Positions 43,418 through 52,834 of a stretch of DNA of 64,000 nt are shown one piece after another. The DNA is from Acidobacteria bacterium 13_2_20CM_2_57_6 (GTDB lineage: Bacteria > Acidobacteriota > Terriglobia > Acidiferrales > UBA7541). Location of the stretch: assembly GCA_001917435.1 (NCBI GenBank), contig MNEA01000122.1, positions 1 through 64,000 on the forward strand, in the 5' to 3' direction. The translations under genes and the position numbers were made by a program. Position 1 is the stretch's first letter; each line of letters begins with the position of its first letter. The notes beneath the pieces are model-generated. The model had not been told where the DNA came from and ran no database searches. It saw only the letters and a program-made list of their open reading frames with translations.

Positions 43418-44005
43418 GTGCCTTTCATCAATTTTCCTGCGCGCGAAATTAACTGCAAGCTGGTGTACTACGGTCCAGGTCTGGGCGGAAAAACCGCCAA
43501 CCTGCAATGGATCTATGACCACACGGGGCAGAATCAGAAGGGCAAAATGGTGTCTCTGGCCACGGAGACGGACCGCACGCTGTTCTTCGACTTCCTGCCA
43601 TTGGATTTAGGGACGGTGCGCGGGTTCAAGACGCGCTTTCATTTATATACTGTGCCCGGGCAGGTGTTCTACGAAGCCAGCCGCAAGCTGATCCTGAAAG
43701 GCGCGGATGGCGTGGTGTTCGTGGCGGATTCGCAGGAAGAACGGCTGGACGCGAACTTCGAAACCATGGAAAACCTGCAGGAACATTTGAAAGAGCACAA
43801 CCTGAATTTCGCGACGATTCCATACGTGCTGCAACTGAATAAACGCGATTTGCCAAATGCAATGGCCGTGCCGGAATTGACGAAGGAGTTGCAGAAAAAA
43901 GGCGAGCCGGTCCTGGAAGGCATAGCGATTCAGGGAGTGGGCGTGTTTGAGACGCTGAAGGAAGTAGCCAAGCTGGTGCTCGCCGAACTGAAAAAGGGCG
44001 GGTAG
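43418..44005 (+). CDS. mglA: MglA-like Ras-superfamily GTPase
   Basis: Small GTPase of the MglA family, which sets cell polarity and motility direction in Myxococcus and is widespread in other phyla. Starting at GTG 43418 gives 195 residues and aligns with the known MglA start ([20 protein letters not shown]). G1 is [10 protein letters not shown] at 19-28, the family's [15 protein letters not shown] follows, then [15 protein letters not shown], with [12 protein letters not shown] and the G4 motif NKRDLP at about 138. The longer ORF from 43292 adds 42 unconserved residues. No mglB is adjacent; the GTPase-activating partner, if any, is elsewhere. GTP hydrolysis is expected to be slow, as in the family. 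Confidence 0.93.
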   Translation: MPFINFPAREINCKLVYYGPGLGGKTANLQWIYDHTGQNQKGKMVSLATETDRTLFFDFLPLDLGTVRGFKTRFHLYTVPGQVFYEASRKLILKGADGVVFVADSQEERLDANFETMENLQEHLKEHNLNFATIPYVLQLNKRDLPNAMAVPELTKELQKKGEPVLEGIAIQGVGVFETLKEVAKLVLAELKKGG

Positions 44006-44056
44006 AAACTTCCTGTATAACCTTCTTCTGAGATTCAAGTGCAGCTCACCAAAGGC

Positions 44057-44977
44057 TTAATAGAGGTGGAAAGTGGTTTCGGTTTCGACCCGAACTGAAA
44101 TAGGCCTGCCGTCTTTCTGCCCCGGTTTGAAGCGCCAACCTCGCGTTGCTTTAATTGTCTGAGCAGTCAGGCCAAAAGGCGCTCCCTTCAAGACATAGAC
44201 AGACGTGACCTGTCCTTCTGCGGTGACCACGACTGACAAAATCACTGTTCCTTGGAATTTGGCGGCCCTGGCCGCGTCCGAATAGTCTGGTTGCGGACAA
44301 TAGCTGCAGACAGGTGATGCAACCCCCGGGCTACCGGACCTAACGACATCCGGCTCCTCCGGAATTTCGTGGGCTCTGCGAGCGTAGTTGGGGCCATGCT
44401 GGTAGAGCATCGCACGCATGTTTTCACTCGTGGCAAAACGAACCCTTTCATCCGTCGCTTCAAATGGGTCTGTTCTATTAGCGACCGGACCAAATCCTTC
44501 GAGGTGGATTGTGAGACTGATCTGGCCGTTCTCCTCATACAGAGTCCCCAGAATGACTCCTGTTGCCCCCAATTGTCGGCCAATCAGCAAACATACGTCT
44601 CCAGACTTGAGATCCTCGAGTGTCGTCCACTCTTTGATCAAATAGTCTTCGAGAACGTTGCGATCCAGAATTTTCAATCCCGCCGAATATGCAGACAGTG
44701 ATTCAGAAAAGTGATCTGAGAGCAGCGTGCCTAATCGCGACGAACTGCCTGGTGAACTTCGGAAGAAATCAATTACAAGAACATGAGGCTCTATCTCCTC
44801 GAGTTTCGCCTGTCGAATCCTTTGCGCTGTGTGCAATGCCAGGGAATCGAGGTCCGCTTCTTCCGAGCGAGTCAAGGCCAAGCCGGACGACTGGGAAAGT
44901 GCACTTACAGGCATCGCCAAGTGAGCCGCCACGATAATCGGTAGGAGCCCAAGACGGAAGCTCGAGTGTCGAGCCAT
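44057..44977 (-). CDS. Exported CsgG/FlgO-like protein with C-terminal TonB domain
   Basis: A 306-residue exported protein. Signal peptide (LLPIIVAAHLAMPVSALSQ), then a CsgG/FlgO-like N-terminal fold: VLVIDFFRSSPGSSSRLGTLLSDHFSESLS, LKILDRNVLEDYLI, GRQLGATGVILGTLYEENGQISLTIHL. The C-terminal 90 residues are a TonB/TolA-type domain (QPDYSDAARAAKFQGTVILSVVV, VTSVYVLKGAPFGLTAQTIKATRGWRFKPG). A CSYC pair sits at the junction. There is no inner-membrane anchor after cleavage of the signal, so it cannot transmit energy like classical TonB; a periplasmic outer-membrane-linked role is more likely. It converges with mglA and is upstream-adjacent to the STAS gene on the same strand. Confidence 0.83.
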   Translation of the reverse strand: MARHSSFRLGLLPIIVAAHLAMPVSALSQSSGLALTRSEEADLDSLALHTAQRIRQAKLEEIEPHVLVIDFFRSSPGSSSRLGTLLSDHFSESLSAYSAGLKILDRNVLEDYLIKEWTTLEDLKSGDVCLLIGRQLGATGVILGTLYEENGQISLTIHLEGFGPVANRTDPFEATDERVRFATSENMRAMLYQHGPNYARRAHEIPEEPDVVRSGSPGVASPVCSYCPQPDYSDAARAAKFQGTVILSVVVTAEGQVTSVYVLKGAPFGLTAQTIKATRGWRFKPGQKDGRPISVRVETETTFHLY

Positions 44978-45038
44978 ACATGGAAACTATCACACGAGAT
45001 GCTAGCCCGAAAACGATTACGAGAAACGCGCGGTTCAA

Positions 45039-45395
45039 TTACGCGAAGTTTTGCAGGGCCGCGGATTCGGATTCGAACGTGGGGATAGCCTCGATGAGGC
45101 GCGTGACGGTGAGGGCGTCGCGGACGCGGCCCGGGCCGCAGACGAGGCGCAGCACGCCGCCTTCGCGGGCCAGCTTGATGGAGATGCGCACCAGCGTGGA
45201 AATGCCGGAGCTGTCAATCTGCGGGATGCCGTTCAGGACCACAACCACTCTCTTCGCGCCGCCCTGGACCACGGACTCAAGCGCGTCGTGAAGCTGCTCG
45301 GCGGGCTCGCCGATAGTGAGCCGGCCGTGAACTTCCAGGACAGGCACTCCAGCGGTTTCGCGAACGTTGATTTCCATGGGCGGACGCTCAGTCAT
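45039..45395 (-). CDS. STAS domain anti-sigma factor antagonist
   Basis: Single STAS domain protein of about 118 residues, SpoIIAA-like. Landmarks: MEINVRETAGVPVLEVHGRLTIG, VVVVLNGIPQIDSSGISTLVRI, with the phosphorylatable serine in DSSG, and VLRLVCGPGRVRDALTVTRLIEAIPTFESESAALQ. It should bind an anti-sigma kinase and be switched by serine phosphorylation; no kinase or sigma gene is next to it. Start is uncertain among 45419, 45395 and 45377, because none has a clear ribosome-binding site; 45395 is a compromise. Divergent from amt. Confidence 0.85.
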   Translation of the reverse strand: MTERPPMEINVRETAGVPVLEVHGRLTIGEPAEQLHDALESVVQGGAKRVVVVLNGIPQIDSSGISTLVRISIKLAREGGVLRLVCGPGRVRDALTVTRLIEAIPTFESESAALQNFA

Positions 45396-45710
45396 GGCGG
45401 TGGGTGAGTCTATCCTCATTAAGGCGACGATGGTGATTCGCCAGGCCGGACGGCATTATACGCTGTAGCATAAGCTGCACAAAGTAAGTTAGACGGAGTT
45501 AAGCCGGACAAGTTAAGCCGAAAAAAGAGAAGCATTTCAGAAGTTTACAAGCCAATTCGCCCAAACCTACAGAGGACGGCGTATCAGAAAAACAAATCTA
45601 CGGAATGAAAATTTCAAACGGTGTCCAGGGGCGCGCATGCGTATAATGTTGGCCGGCAAAGTAGCGGGTCCCCGGTAGTAGAATCCAGAGCCAGCGGAGC
45701 AGACACATCT
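45396..45710. promoter_or_regulatory. Divergent promoter region of STAS gene and amt operon with a direct repeat
   Basis: Contains AGTTAAGCCG twice (45497-45506 and 45511-45520), a 14-base period, followed by AAAAAAG. The repeat could be a binding site for a regulator of the nitrogen operon. No sigma-54 (GG-N10-GC) box is evident. No other gene is seen. Confidence 0.4.
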
Positions 45711-47171
45711 ATGAAGTGCGTAGGATGGAAGTGTAGTTTCAGCCTTCTCCTGGTGCTTGGGGCCATCCTATTCACTGGAATTCCCCTCTCCGCACAGCAA
45801 ACGCCTGCCCCCTCAAGCACCCCTCCAACAATGATGGCCTCCCTCGCCGCACCGGAAACCGCCAAAACTGTTTCCGAAAAGCTGGCGCAACTGGATAAAG
45901 ACGTGAAGGCAGCACAATCCTCGGCGGACAACGCCTGGATGCTGGTCAGCGCGGCGCTGGTCTTGATGATGACCGGGCCGGGGCTGGCGCTGTTCTACGG
46001 CGGCCTGGTACGGCGGAAAAATACCCTGGCGATCATGATGCAGAGCTTCGCGCTGATGGCGTTGATCACGGTGATGTGGGCGTTGGTCGGCTACAGCCTG
46101 TGCTTTGGCGGCGATGGACATTTTATCGGTAACTTCGAGCACGCCTTCCTGCGCGGCGTGGGCGCGGACCCGAATCCCGATTACGCGGGGACGATTCCGC
46201 AACTCACGTTCATGGTCTACCAACTGATGTTCGCCATCATCACGCCGGCATTGATTACCGGCGCAACCGCGGAGCGGATGAAGTTCAGCGGCACGGTACT
46301 GTTCCTGACGCTGTGGTTCCTGGTGGTCTACGCGCCGCTGGCGCATATGGTATGGGGCAAAGGCGGGCTGCTGAATGCGTCGCTAGGTGGAAAATTTCCG
46401 ACGCTGGATTTTGCCGGCGGCACCGTCGTGCACATTTCTTCGGGCGTCTCGGCGCTGGTGTGCGCGCTGTATTTGGGCAAGCGCACCGGATACCCGAAGC
46501 AGCCCATGCCGCCGCATAGCCTGGTCCTGAGTTTCATTGGCGCGTGCTTGCTGTGGGTGGGATGGTTCGGTTTCAACGCGGGCAGCGCGCTGGCGTCAAA
46601 TTCACTGGCCAGCAGCGCGTTTGTTGCTACGCACTTCGGGGCAGCAGCGGCGGCACTGAGTTGGAGCGCGGCGGAATGGATCAAGAACGGGCGCGCCAGC
46701 GCGCTGGGCGCGATTTCCGGCGCAGTTGCGGGGCTGGTGGCGATCACTCCTGCTGCCGGTTTTGTGGGGCCGATGCCGGCGTTGGCAATCGGCATTATTG
46801 CCGGGGCGGTGTGCTATTGGATGGTGACGAAGGTGAAGGCTCTCTTCGGGTATGATGACGCGCTGGATGCTTTCGGGGTGCATGGCGCGGGCGGCACGAT
46901 CGGAGCTTTGCTTACCGGAGTTTTTGCGCAACAGGTGATCAACCCGATTTTTGGAGCGGGTAAGCCAGTAGGCGGTCTGGATGGGCATTGGGGCCAGGTC
47001 GGCAACCAACTTGCCGGCGTCTTAGTCGCCTGGATTTTTGCGCTGGTGGGAACGCTGGTGCTGCTTAAGATTGTGGATTTGCTGACTGGCATACGCGTGC
47101 CGGAAGAGCACGAGATCGAAGGTCTGGACATTACGCAGCACGGCGAAGAGGCTTATAACCTTGAGTCTTAG
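45711..47171 (+). CDS. amt: Ammonium transporter
   Basis: Amt/MEP/Rh-type ammonium channel. The start at ATG 45711 gives a signal-like segment (CSFSLLLVLGAILFTGIPLS), a linker, and then eleven hydrophobic spans of the Amt core beginning at NAWMLVSAALVLMMTGPGLALFYGGLVRRKN. Landmarks: ATAERMKFSG, DFAGGTVVHISSGVSALV (twin His site half), SFIGACLLWVGWFGFNAGSAL, and DAFGVHGAGGTIGALLTGVFA. Two conserved His residues sit in the pore. The track's earlier start at 45621 adds unconserved residues. glnB/K follows 49 bases after the stop and glnD after that; this is one functional cluster. Confidence 0.96.
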   Translation: MKCVGWKCSFSLLLVLGAILFTGIPLSAQQTPAPSSTPPTMMASLAAPETAKTVSEKLAQLDKDVKAAQSSADNAWMLVSAALVLMMTGPGLALFYGGLVRRKNTLAIMMQSFALMALITVMWALVGYSLCFGGDGHFIGNFEHAFLRGVGADPNPDYAGTIPQLTFMVYQLMFAIITPALITGATAERMKFSGTVLFLTLWFLVVYAPLAHMVWGKGGLLNASLGGKFPTLDFAGGTVVHISSGVSALVCALYLGKRTGYPKQPMPPHSLVLSFIGACLLWVGWFGFNAGSALASNSLASSAFVATHFGAAAAALSWSAAEWIKNGRASALGAISGAVAGLVAITPAAGFVGPMPALAIGIIAGAVCYWMVTKVKALFGYDDALDAFGVHGAGGTIGALLTGVFAQQVINPIFGAGKPVGGLDGHWGQVGNQLAGVLVAWIFALVGTLVLLKIVDLLTGIRVPEEHEIEGLDITQHGEEAYNLES

Positions 47172-47558
<387 letters not shown>

Positions 47559-47611
47559 CCATTCACTCTTGGCCGCCCAGCAGCCGATTTGCTGACCGCA
47601 GGACGCTCAAC

Positions 47612-50260
47612 GTGACTACCGCTGCACGCCCCAGTCGTACTCCGGGCATCCCACCCGAAAAAAACATGCAAGGTTCCCCAACGCCCTTGTCCGTGCTCGG
47701 CCCGCAGGCGGAGGCCGAACGGCAACGTATCCGTCAACAATTTGAGGCGGGTACCGGTCCGCGAGAAACGCTTCGGGCGTTGTGCGAACTGGCGGATCAC
47801 AACGTCCAGCAAATTTTTGGGGAACTCCTGCGCGTCCACGGCCACGACGCGCAAGGACTTTGCCTGCTGGCGCTCGGCGGGTATGGGCGGCGGATGCTCT
47901 TTCCGTACTCCGACCTCGATATTCTGTTTTTGCTGGGCAATGAAAAAGTAGAGCAGGAATCGCGGCCGCTCATCTCCGAGTTTTCGCGGACGTTGTGGGA
48001 CATCGGATTCCGCGTCAGCTCGGCCGGGCGCACTCTAGAAGAGTGCAAGCGTATCGAAGAGGACAACGCAGAATTTCACCTGGCTTTGCTGGATCGCCGG
48101 TTCCTGGCGGGCGATGCTGCGTTGTTTGAGAAGCTCGACGCCAAAGTTTTGCCCGCGTCGGAAAAGCAGGCGCGGCCGTTCCTCCTTGCACAAATCCATC
48201 GGTTGACCCGGGAAAGGTTGACGCGCTACGGAAATACGATTTTTCACCTAGAGCCCAACGTGAAAGAGTCGCCGGGAGGCATGCGCGATTATCAAGCGAC
48301 GATTTGGTTGCGGCAAATCGTAGAGGAAAAGAGAGGGATTCGAAACGTCACTGCAGCGGAGGAAGAGCTTTCCGCAGCGGCAGTGGATTTTCTTAGCGCC
48401 ATCCGATGCTTTCTACACTACAGCAACGCACGGAACGATAACACGCTCACCTATGAGCTTCAGGCGGCGGCCGCAGAACAAGCGCTGGGCGTGGGCGACG
48501 GATTGTCGCGAACCCCCGCCGAATGGATGCGCCAGTATTTCCGCCATGCGCGCACCCTCAACCGGCAACTCCTGCGCTATCTCGAGCAGAAGGCTCCCGT
48601 ACCGTTAACGCTGCGGCAGCGCTTGTTTAACGCGGCCCGCTCGGCCAAGAGCGAACCCGCAGGCGGCAGATATTCTTCGGTGCGGGACGGCTTGCTGGAG
48701 GTTGTCGATCTTCCGTCGCTCTCGGACCGCGCCATCACCTATTCCCTCTTCGCGGAAGCGGCTCGCACGGGGACTCCGCTGAGCCGCGAGGCGGAACGCA
48801 GCATCGGTTACATCCTGACGCATCCGGAACTCCCTCCGAAGAACACGCAGATTTCCTGGGCCACGTTGCGCGAGATTCTGGGCTCGGATTATCCGGGAGT
48901 GGCCTTGCGCTCGATGCAGCGGCTGGGGCTGCTGACGGAAGTTCTGCCGGAATTTGGAAGGATCGACTCGCTGGTGGTGCGCGATTTTTATCATCGCTAC
49001 ACGGTCGACGAACATTCGTTGCGCACCATCGAGCACCTGCAGGAATTGGCGTCGCCGCCGGACGAGCGGGGAGCGCATTTCGCGCCGCTTTGGAAGACCG
49101 TTGAGCGGCGGGATTTGCTGATCCTAACGCTGCTCTTGCACGACGTAGGCAAAGGAATGCCGGTGGAGAATCACGTTACCGGCAGCCTCACTGCGCTTGA
49201 AAGCACTGCCAAGAGATTGCAACTTTCGCCGGAAGAAAAGGAAGAAGTCCATTTCCTCATCGAACATCACCTGGAAATGTCCGCAACTGTGCAACGAAGA
49301 GACATCTTCGATCCCGCCACTGTTTCTGCTTTTGCGCAGTCCGTCACGACGCTGGAGCGCCTGCAAAGATTGTGCCTGCTGACCTATGCGGACATTCACT
49401 CCGTCAATCCGGAAGCGTTGACGCCCTGGAAAGCGGAAATGCTGTGGCAGCTTTTCGTGGCCACTTCCAACCACTTCAGCCGCACGCTGGACCGCGACCG
49501 CTTGCATGCGCCGGATGAAGGCTCGCTCCTGGAGCGCGTAAAGGCCAAAGCAACCGCCGCCTCCATCGAGGAGATCGTGCGGTTCCTGGAAGGATTCCCG
49601 CGGCGATATCTCGCCGTGCATTCGGCAGCAGAGATTGCGGCGCACTTTGAGCTTTACCGCAAGCTGGGAACGGATCCTGTGCAAACGGAACTGCTCGCCA
49701 CGCGCCATGGTTTCTCTTTGACATTGCTTACCGCGGACCGCCCAGCGCTTTTTGCCACGATTTCAGGGGTGCTGGCCGGCTGGGGCATGAACATCAACAA
49801 GGCGGATGCCTTCGCCAATGCTGCCGGCGTGATCCTGGACACTTTTCATTTTGCGGACTTGCACCACACTCTGGAGCTGAACCCCAGCGAAACCGAGCGC
49901 TTCCGCAGGAGCCTCGCCGATGTCGTGAACGGAGCCGCGCCGCTGGAACCGCTGTTGAAAAGCCGCGTGAGCGCGAGCCGAGCGCGGGCGCCGAAAGTCG
50001 CCGTCGAAACACGCATCAACTTCGACGATTCCTCATCCGCGCACAGCACACTACTCGAAATCGTCACGCAGGATCATCCCGGATTGCTCCACGAGATCGG
50101 CGCGGCGCTGGCACGGCTAGGATGCAACATCGAAGTCGCGCTGATCGATACGGAAGGCCATAAAGCCATCGACGTGTTCTATCTTACCGGGCAAGGCAAG
50201 AAGCTCACCACGCAAAAACAGGAACTCCTCCGCGAAGTGCTCCAGGGAACCTTGGTCTAG
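47612..50260 (+). CDS. glnD: Bifunctional [PII] uridylyltransferase/uridylyl-removing enzyme GlnD
   Basis: Main glutamine sensor; modifies PII at Y51. An 882-residue chain with the expected four parts: nucleotidyltransferase domain with GGYGRRMLFPYSDLD at about 89-103, PII-uridylyl-transferase helical domain, HD hydrolase domain with LLLHDVGKGMPVENH at about 508-520, and two C-terminal ACT domains (SLTLLTADRPALFATISG at about 699 and LLEIVTQDHPGLLHEIGAA at about 810). Start is a GTG at 47612 with GGACG upstream; ATG 47666 is possible. The gene follows glnB/K by 53 bases. Its location beside amt-glnK rather than elsewhere in the genome makes a compact nitrogen-sensing unit. Confidence 0.96.
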   Translation: MTTAARPSRTPGIPPEKNMQGSPTPLSVLGPQAEAERQRIRQQFEAGTGPRETLRALCELADHNVQQIFGELLRVHGHDAQGLCLLALGGYGRRMLFPYSDLDILFLLGNEKVEQESRPLISEFSRTLWDIGFRVSSAGRTLEECKRIEEDNAEFHLALLDRRFLAGDAALFEKLDAKVLPASEKQARPFLLAQIHRLTRERLTRYGNTIFHLEPNVKESPGGMRDYQATIWLRQIVEEKRGIRNVTAAEEELSAAAVDFLSAIRCFLHYSNARNDNTLTYELQAAAAEQALGVGDGLSRTPAEWMRQYFRHARTLNRQLLRYLEQKAPVPLTLRQRLFNAARSAKSEPAGGRYSSVRDGLLEVVDLPSLSDRAITYSLFAEAARTGTPLSREAERSIGYILTHPELPPKNTQISWATLREILGSDYPGVALRSMQRLGLLTEVLPEFGRIDSLVVRDFYHRYTVDEHSLRTIEHLQELASPPDERGAHFAPLWKTVERRDLLILTLLLHDVGKGMPVENHVTGSLTALESTAKRLQLSPEEKEEVHFLIEHHLEMSATVQRRDIFDPATVSAFAQSVTTLERLQRLCLLTYADIHSVNPEALTPWKAEMLWQLFVATSNHFSRTLDRDRLHAPDEGSLLERVKAKATAASIEEIVRFLEGFPRRYLAVHSAAEIAAHFELYRKLGTDPVQTELLATRHGFSLTLLTADRPALFATISGVLAGWGMNINKADAFANAAGVILDTFHFADLHHTLELNPSETERFRRSLADVVNGAAPLEPLLKSRVSASRARAPKVAVETRINFDDSSSAHSTLLEIVTQDHPGLLHEIGAALARLGCNIEVALIDTEGHKAIDVFYLTGQGKKLTTQKQELLREVLQGTLV

Positions 50261-50448
50261 CTCGTCCGTCCCGGTGGCAGTGAAGGGCTGGGCGAAATAT
50301 GCTGCCGTGAAAAGCGGAAAATACCCATACCGGAGAAAGTACCTCGAAGCCTTGACCCTTCATCGAATAGCAATCGAGAATACGGCGCGGGGCAACAAGT
50401 CTTTCCGTCTTTGTGCCATCTGTGAAACCATTCACCCGAGGAAGCCAC

Positions 50449-51843
50449 ATGTCACGATTCGCAAGCACACTGCCGATCGTATCTCTGGCAGCAAGTATGC
50501 TGTTGGGCGGGGCAGCAGCGCAGGAGCCGGCCGCGCTGCCGTCGGCCGACCAGCGCTACAAAGTGGATCTCATGCTCGTGGTGGCGCATCCGGACGATGA
50601 AGGAGCCGCGACAGCGTATCTTGCGCGCGCGCTGGACGAACACAAGCGTGTGGCGGTGGTTATCAGCACGCGTGGCAGCAGCGGCGCGAATAAAGCTGGC
50701 ACCGAGCAAGCCGCGGCGCTCGGGGACATCCGGGAGATCGAAGCGCGCAACGCCTTGGCGACGCTCGGCATCACAAACGTCTGGTTTCTCGATGGAAAGG
50801 ATACGGCTTCGCAGAACGTCTTGCAGTCGCTCGCCAATTGGGGTCATGGCGTTGCACTCGAAAAGCTCGTGCGCCTCATTCGACTGACTCGCCCGGAAGT
50901 CATCCTTACTTTCTTGCCTGGAACTTTTATTGGCGAAGACCACGGCGACCACCAGGCTTGTGGCGTCTTGGCCACGGAAGCGTTTGATCTGGCGGGCGAT
51001 CCTACCACCTTCCCGGAGCAGGTTGCTGGGCCGGCCAATCGCCGCGAGTTGTTTCTTGAAAATCTGCGGCCGTGGCAGCCAAAGAAAATCTATTATTTCC
51101 CGGACGCGGACCGCGAGGACCTCTTTCGCGGCAAAGGCCCAAGCTATTCCGTGAAGGAAATCTCAAAATCTACCAAACAGCCATACTGGCGGATCTCGTT
51201 CGACTCCTTCCGCGCCCATCAAACGCAGGCAAAGGAATTCCTGGACTCCGTCGCCCAAATGGACGAAGCACAAATTGAAAAGATGGCCGCCTCGGACGGC
51301 TGGACGGATGACATGCGATTTGTGCTCGGTAAATCGCTGGTTGGCGGCAGTGTGACCGGCGACATTTTTGATGGCATCACCCAGGGCGCGATTCCCTTCG
51401 GCCGGCCTGAAGTTTCTCCGGAACCCGCGCGGCCGGAACTATCAGTGGAACTCGGAGGCCCGTACAGCTTCTACGCGGACTTTCGGCGCGCTCATGGACT
51501 CGGGAATCTTCCGCATCCCGAGCCGCCGGAGATTGCGCTGCAAGCGCCCGGCACACTGGTGATTCCCCTATGGGTTCGCAATCGCACCGCGAAGACTCAG
51601 GAAATCACTCTCTCCGCCGTGCTGCCGGCGGGGGGGACAGCGCAAAGCGGTGCCGGGAAATTCACGGTCGCTGCGAAACAAGTGGCGTCCGCGCGCATCG
51701 AAGTCAATTTGCCCGCGCCAGCGGAAAACAGCGCCAAAAAACCAGAGCCTCAGGAAGTCACTGTTCGCGCCGATTCGAACGGGCAATCCATAGGAGAGAT
51801 CAAACTTCGCGTTGAACTTCGAAAGCGGGCGCTGCCTCAGTAG
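50449..51843 (+). CDS. Exported PIG-L/LmbE family deacetylase
   Basis: Zinc-dependent de-N-acetylase-like protein, 464 residues. Zinc site motifs AHPDDEGAATAYLAR and EDHGDHQACGVLA are clear. After the PIG-L domain (about 30-290) comes an Ig-like or NPCBM-like C-terminal beta domain (LVIPLWVRNRTAKTQEITLSAV, EVTVRADSNGQSIGEIKLRVEL). Signal peptide: LPIVSLAASMLLGGAAAQE. The start at ATG 50449 has GAGGAAG six bases upstream. It probably deacetylates an extracytoplasmic sugar or glycolipid. It follows glnD by 188 bases; the intergenic text contains TTTGTGCCATCTGTGAAACC, similar to dispersed intergenic text elsewhere. It ends seven bases from the SDR stop. Confidence 0.88.
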   Translation: MSRFASTLPIVSLAASMLLGGAAAQEPAALPSADQRYKVDLMLVVAHPDDEGAATAYLARALDEHKRVAVVISTRGSSGANKAGTEQAAALGDIREIEARNALATLGITNVWFLDGKDTASQNVLQSLANWGHGVALEKLVRLIRLTRPEVILTFLPGTFIGEDHGDHQACGVLATEAFDLAGDPTTFPEQVAGPANRRELFLENLRPWQPKKIYYFPDADREDLFRGKGPSYSVKEISKSTKQPYWRISFDSFRAHQTQAKEFLDSVAQMDEAQIEKMAASDGWTDDMRFVLGKSLVGGSVTGDIFDGITQGAIPFGRPEVSPEPARPELSVELGGPYSFYADFRRAHGLGNLPHPEPPEIALQAPGTLVIPLWVRNRTAKTQEITLSAVLPAGGTAQSGAGKFTVAAKQVASARIEVNLPAPAENSAKKPEPQEVTVRADSNGQSIGEIKLRVELRKRALPQ

Positions 51844-51850
51844 CTATTCG

Positions 51851-52702
51851 TCATTTTCTCGCGCGCTCGGCTTCCATCTGTTCCCAGGCAGCTTCGGGCA
51901 ACAGAGACAGGTCGTTGAATTCTCCTGCGCCGCGCAACCATTGCGCGCCGTCAATCACGACGCATTCGCCGTTGATGTACTCCGCCATGTCGCTGATGAG
52001 AAATGCGGCCAGGTTCGCCAGCTCCGCATGTTTTCCGAAGCGTTTCATCGGATGCTTGTCCTTGGCGTGCTCTTCAAATTGCTTCGAGGGCATCAGCCGC
52101 GACCATGCGCCTTCCGTCGGAAATGGACCCGGTGCGATGGCGTTCAGACGGATGTGATACTTCGCCCATTCCACGGACAGCGAAGTGGTCAGCGCCAAAA
52201 CGCCAGCTTTGGCGCAAGCCGACGGCACGACAAATCCCGAGCCACAGTTGGCGGCTGCGTACGTCGTCACGATATTCAGCACATTGCCGCCGAGTTTTCG
52301 AGAAATCCAGCGTTTGCCAAAAACCTGCGTGCAGTGAAAGGAGCCGTTTAGTACGATGCCGACCACGGCGTTGAAAGCGTTGGGAGTCAGTTTTTCCGTG
52401 CGCGCCATGAAATTCCCGGCGGCGTTGTTGACCAGCGTATCGATTTCGCCGAATTGTTCCTCGGCCTTCGCTGCCGCGGTTTCCACAGCGCCGTAGTCGC
52501 GCACGTCGCAAGTCGTGTATGCGGCGGAGCCACCTATGCGGTGAATCTCTTCACACGTTTCCCGCAACGGATCTTCCCGCCGGCCGACGAGAAAGATCCG
52601 CGCGCCCAACTCCGCAAACCGCAATGCCATCGACTTGCCAAGTCCGGTTCCCCCGCCGGTGAGGAACACGGCGCGGCCCTTCAATAATTCCTTTTGAAAC
52701 AC
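51851..52702 (-). CDS. SDR family oxidoreductase (2,4-dienoyl-CoA reductase-like)
   Basis: Short-chain dehydrogenase fold, 283 residues. NAD(P) site VFLTGGGTGLGKSMA, strand motif DTLVNNAAGNF, and the loop GGNVLNIVTTYAAANCGSGFVVPSACAKAGV. The usual SDR catalytic Tyr of YxxxK is not there: the lysine remains in SACAKAG. This matches mammalian/fungal 2,4-dienoyl-CoA reductase, where Tyr comes from elsewhere, and NAAGNF is that subfamily's mark. The last 40 residues (GAQWLRGAGEFNDL) also fit. So it may reduce dienoyl-CoA intermediates in unsaturated fatty acid degradation. Start at 52702 is reasonable. Convergent with the deacetylase gene. Confidence 0.85.
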   Translation of the reverse strand: MFQKELLKGRAVFLTGGGTGLGKSMALRFAELGARIFLVGRREDPLRETCEEIHRIGGSAAYTTCDVRDYGAVETAAAKAEEQFGEIDTLVNNAAGNFMARTEKLTPNAFNAVVGIVLNGSFHCTQVFGKRWISRKLGGNVLNIVTTYAAANCGSGFVVPSACAKAGVLALTTSLSVEWAKYHIRLNAIAPGPFPTEGAWSRLMPSKQFEEHAKDKHPMKRFGKHAELANLAAFLISDMAEYINGECVVIDGAQWLRGAGEFNDLSLLPEAAWEQMEAERARK

Positions 52703-52834
52703 TTATCACCGCCTTATTTAGAAATGATCGACCGCGCGTGGACCACTTGAGCGCGATTCTATTCTATTCGCGAGAATAAGGATGATTTATTCGACAGCCG
52801 CCTGGCCCGGGGGACAGAAAGCATGCCAACAACC

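Noticed and set aside
45621-45710. Longer N-terminus for the ammonium transporter
   Set aside because: The extra 30 residues are unconserved and polar, and would bury the signal-like segment; ATG 45711 is better placed.
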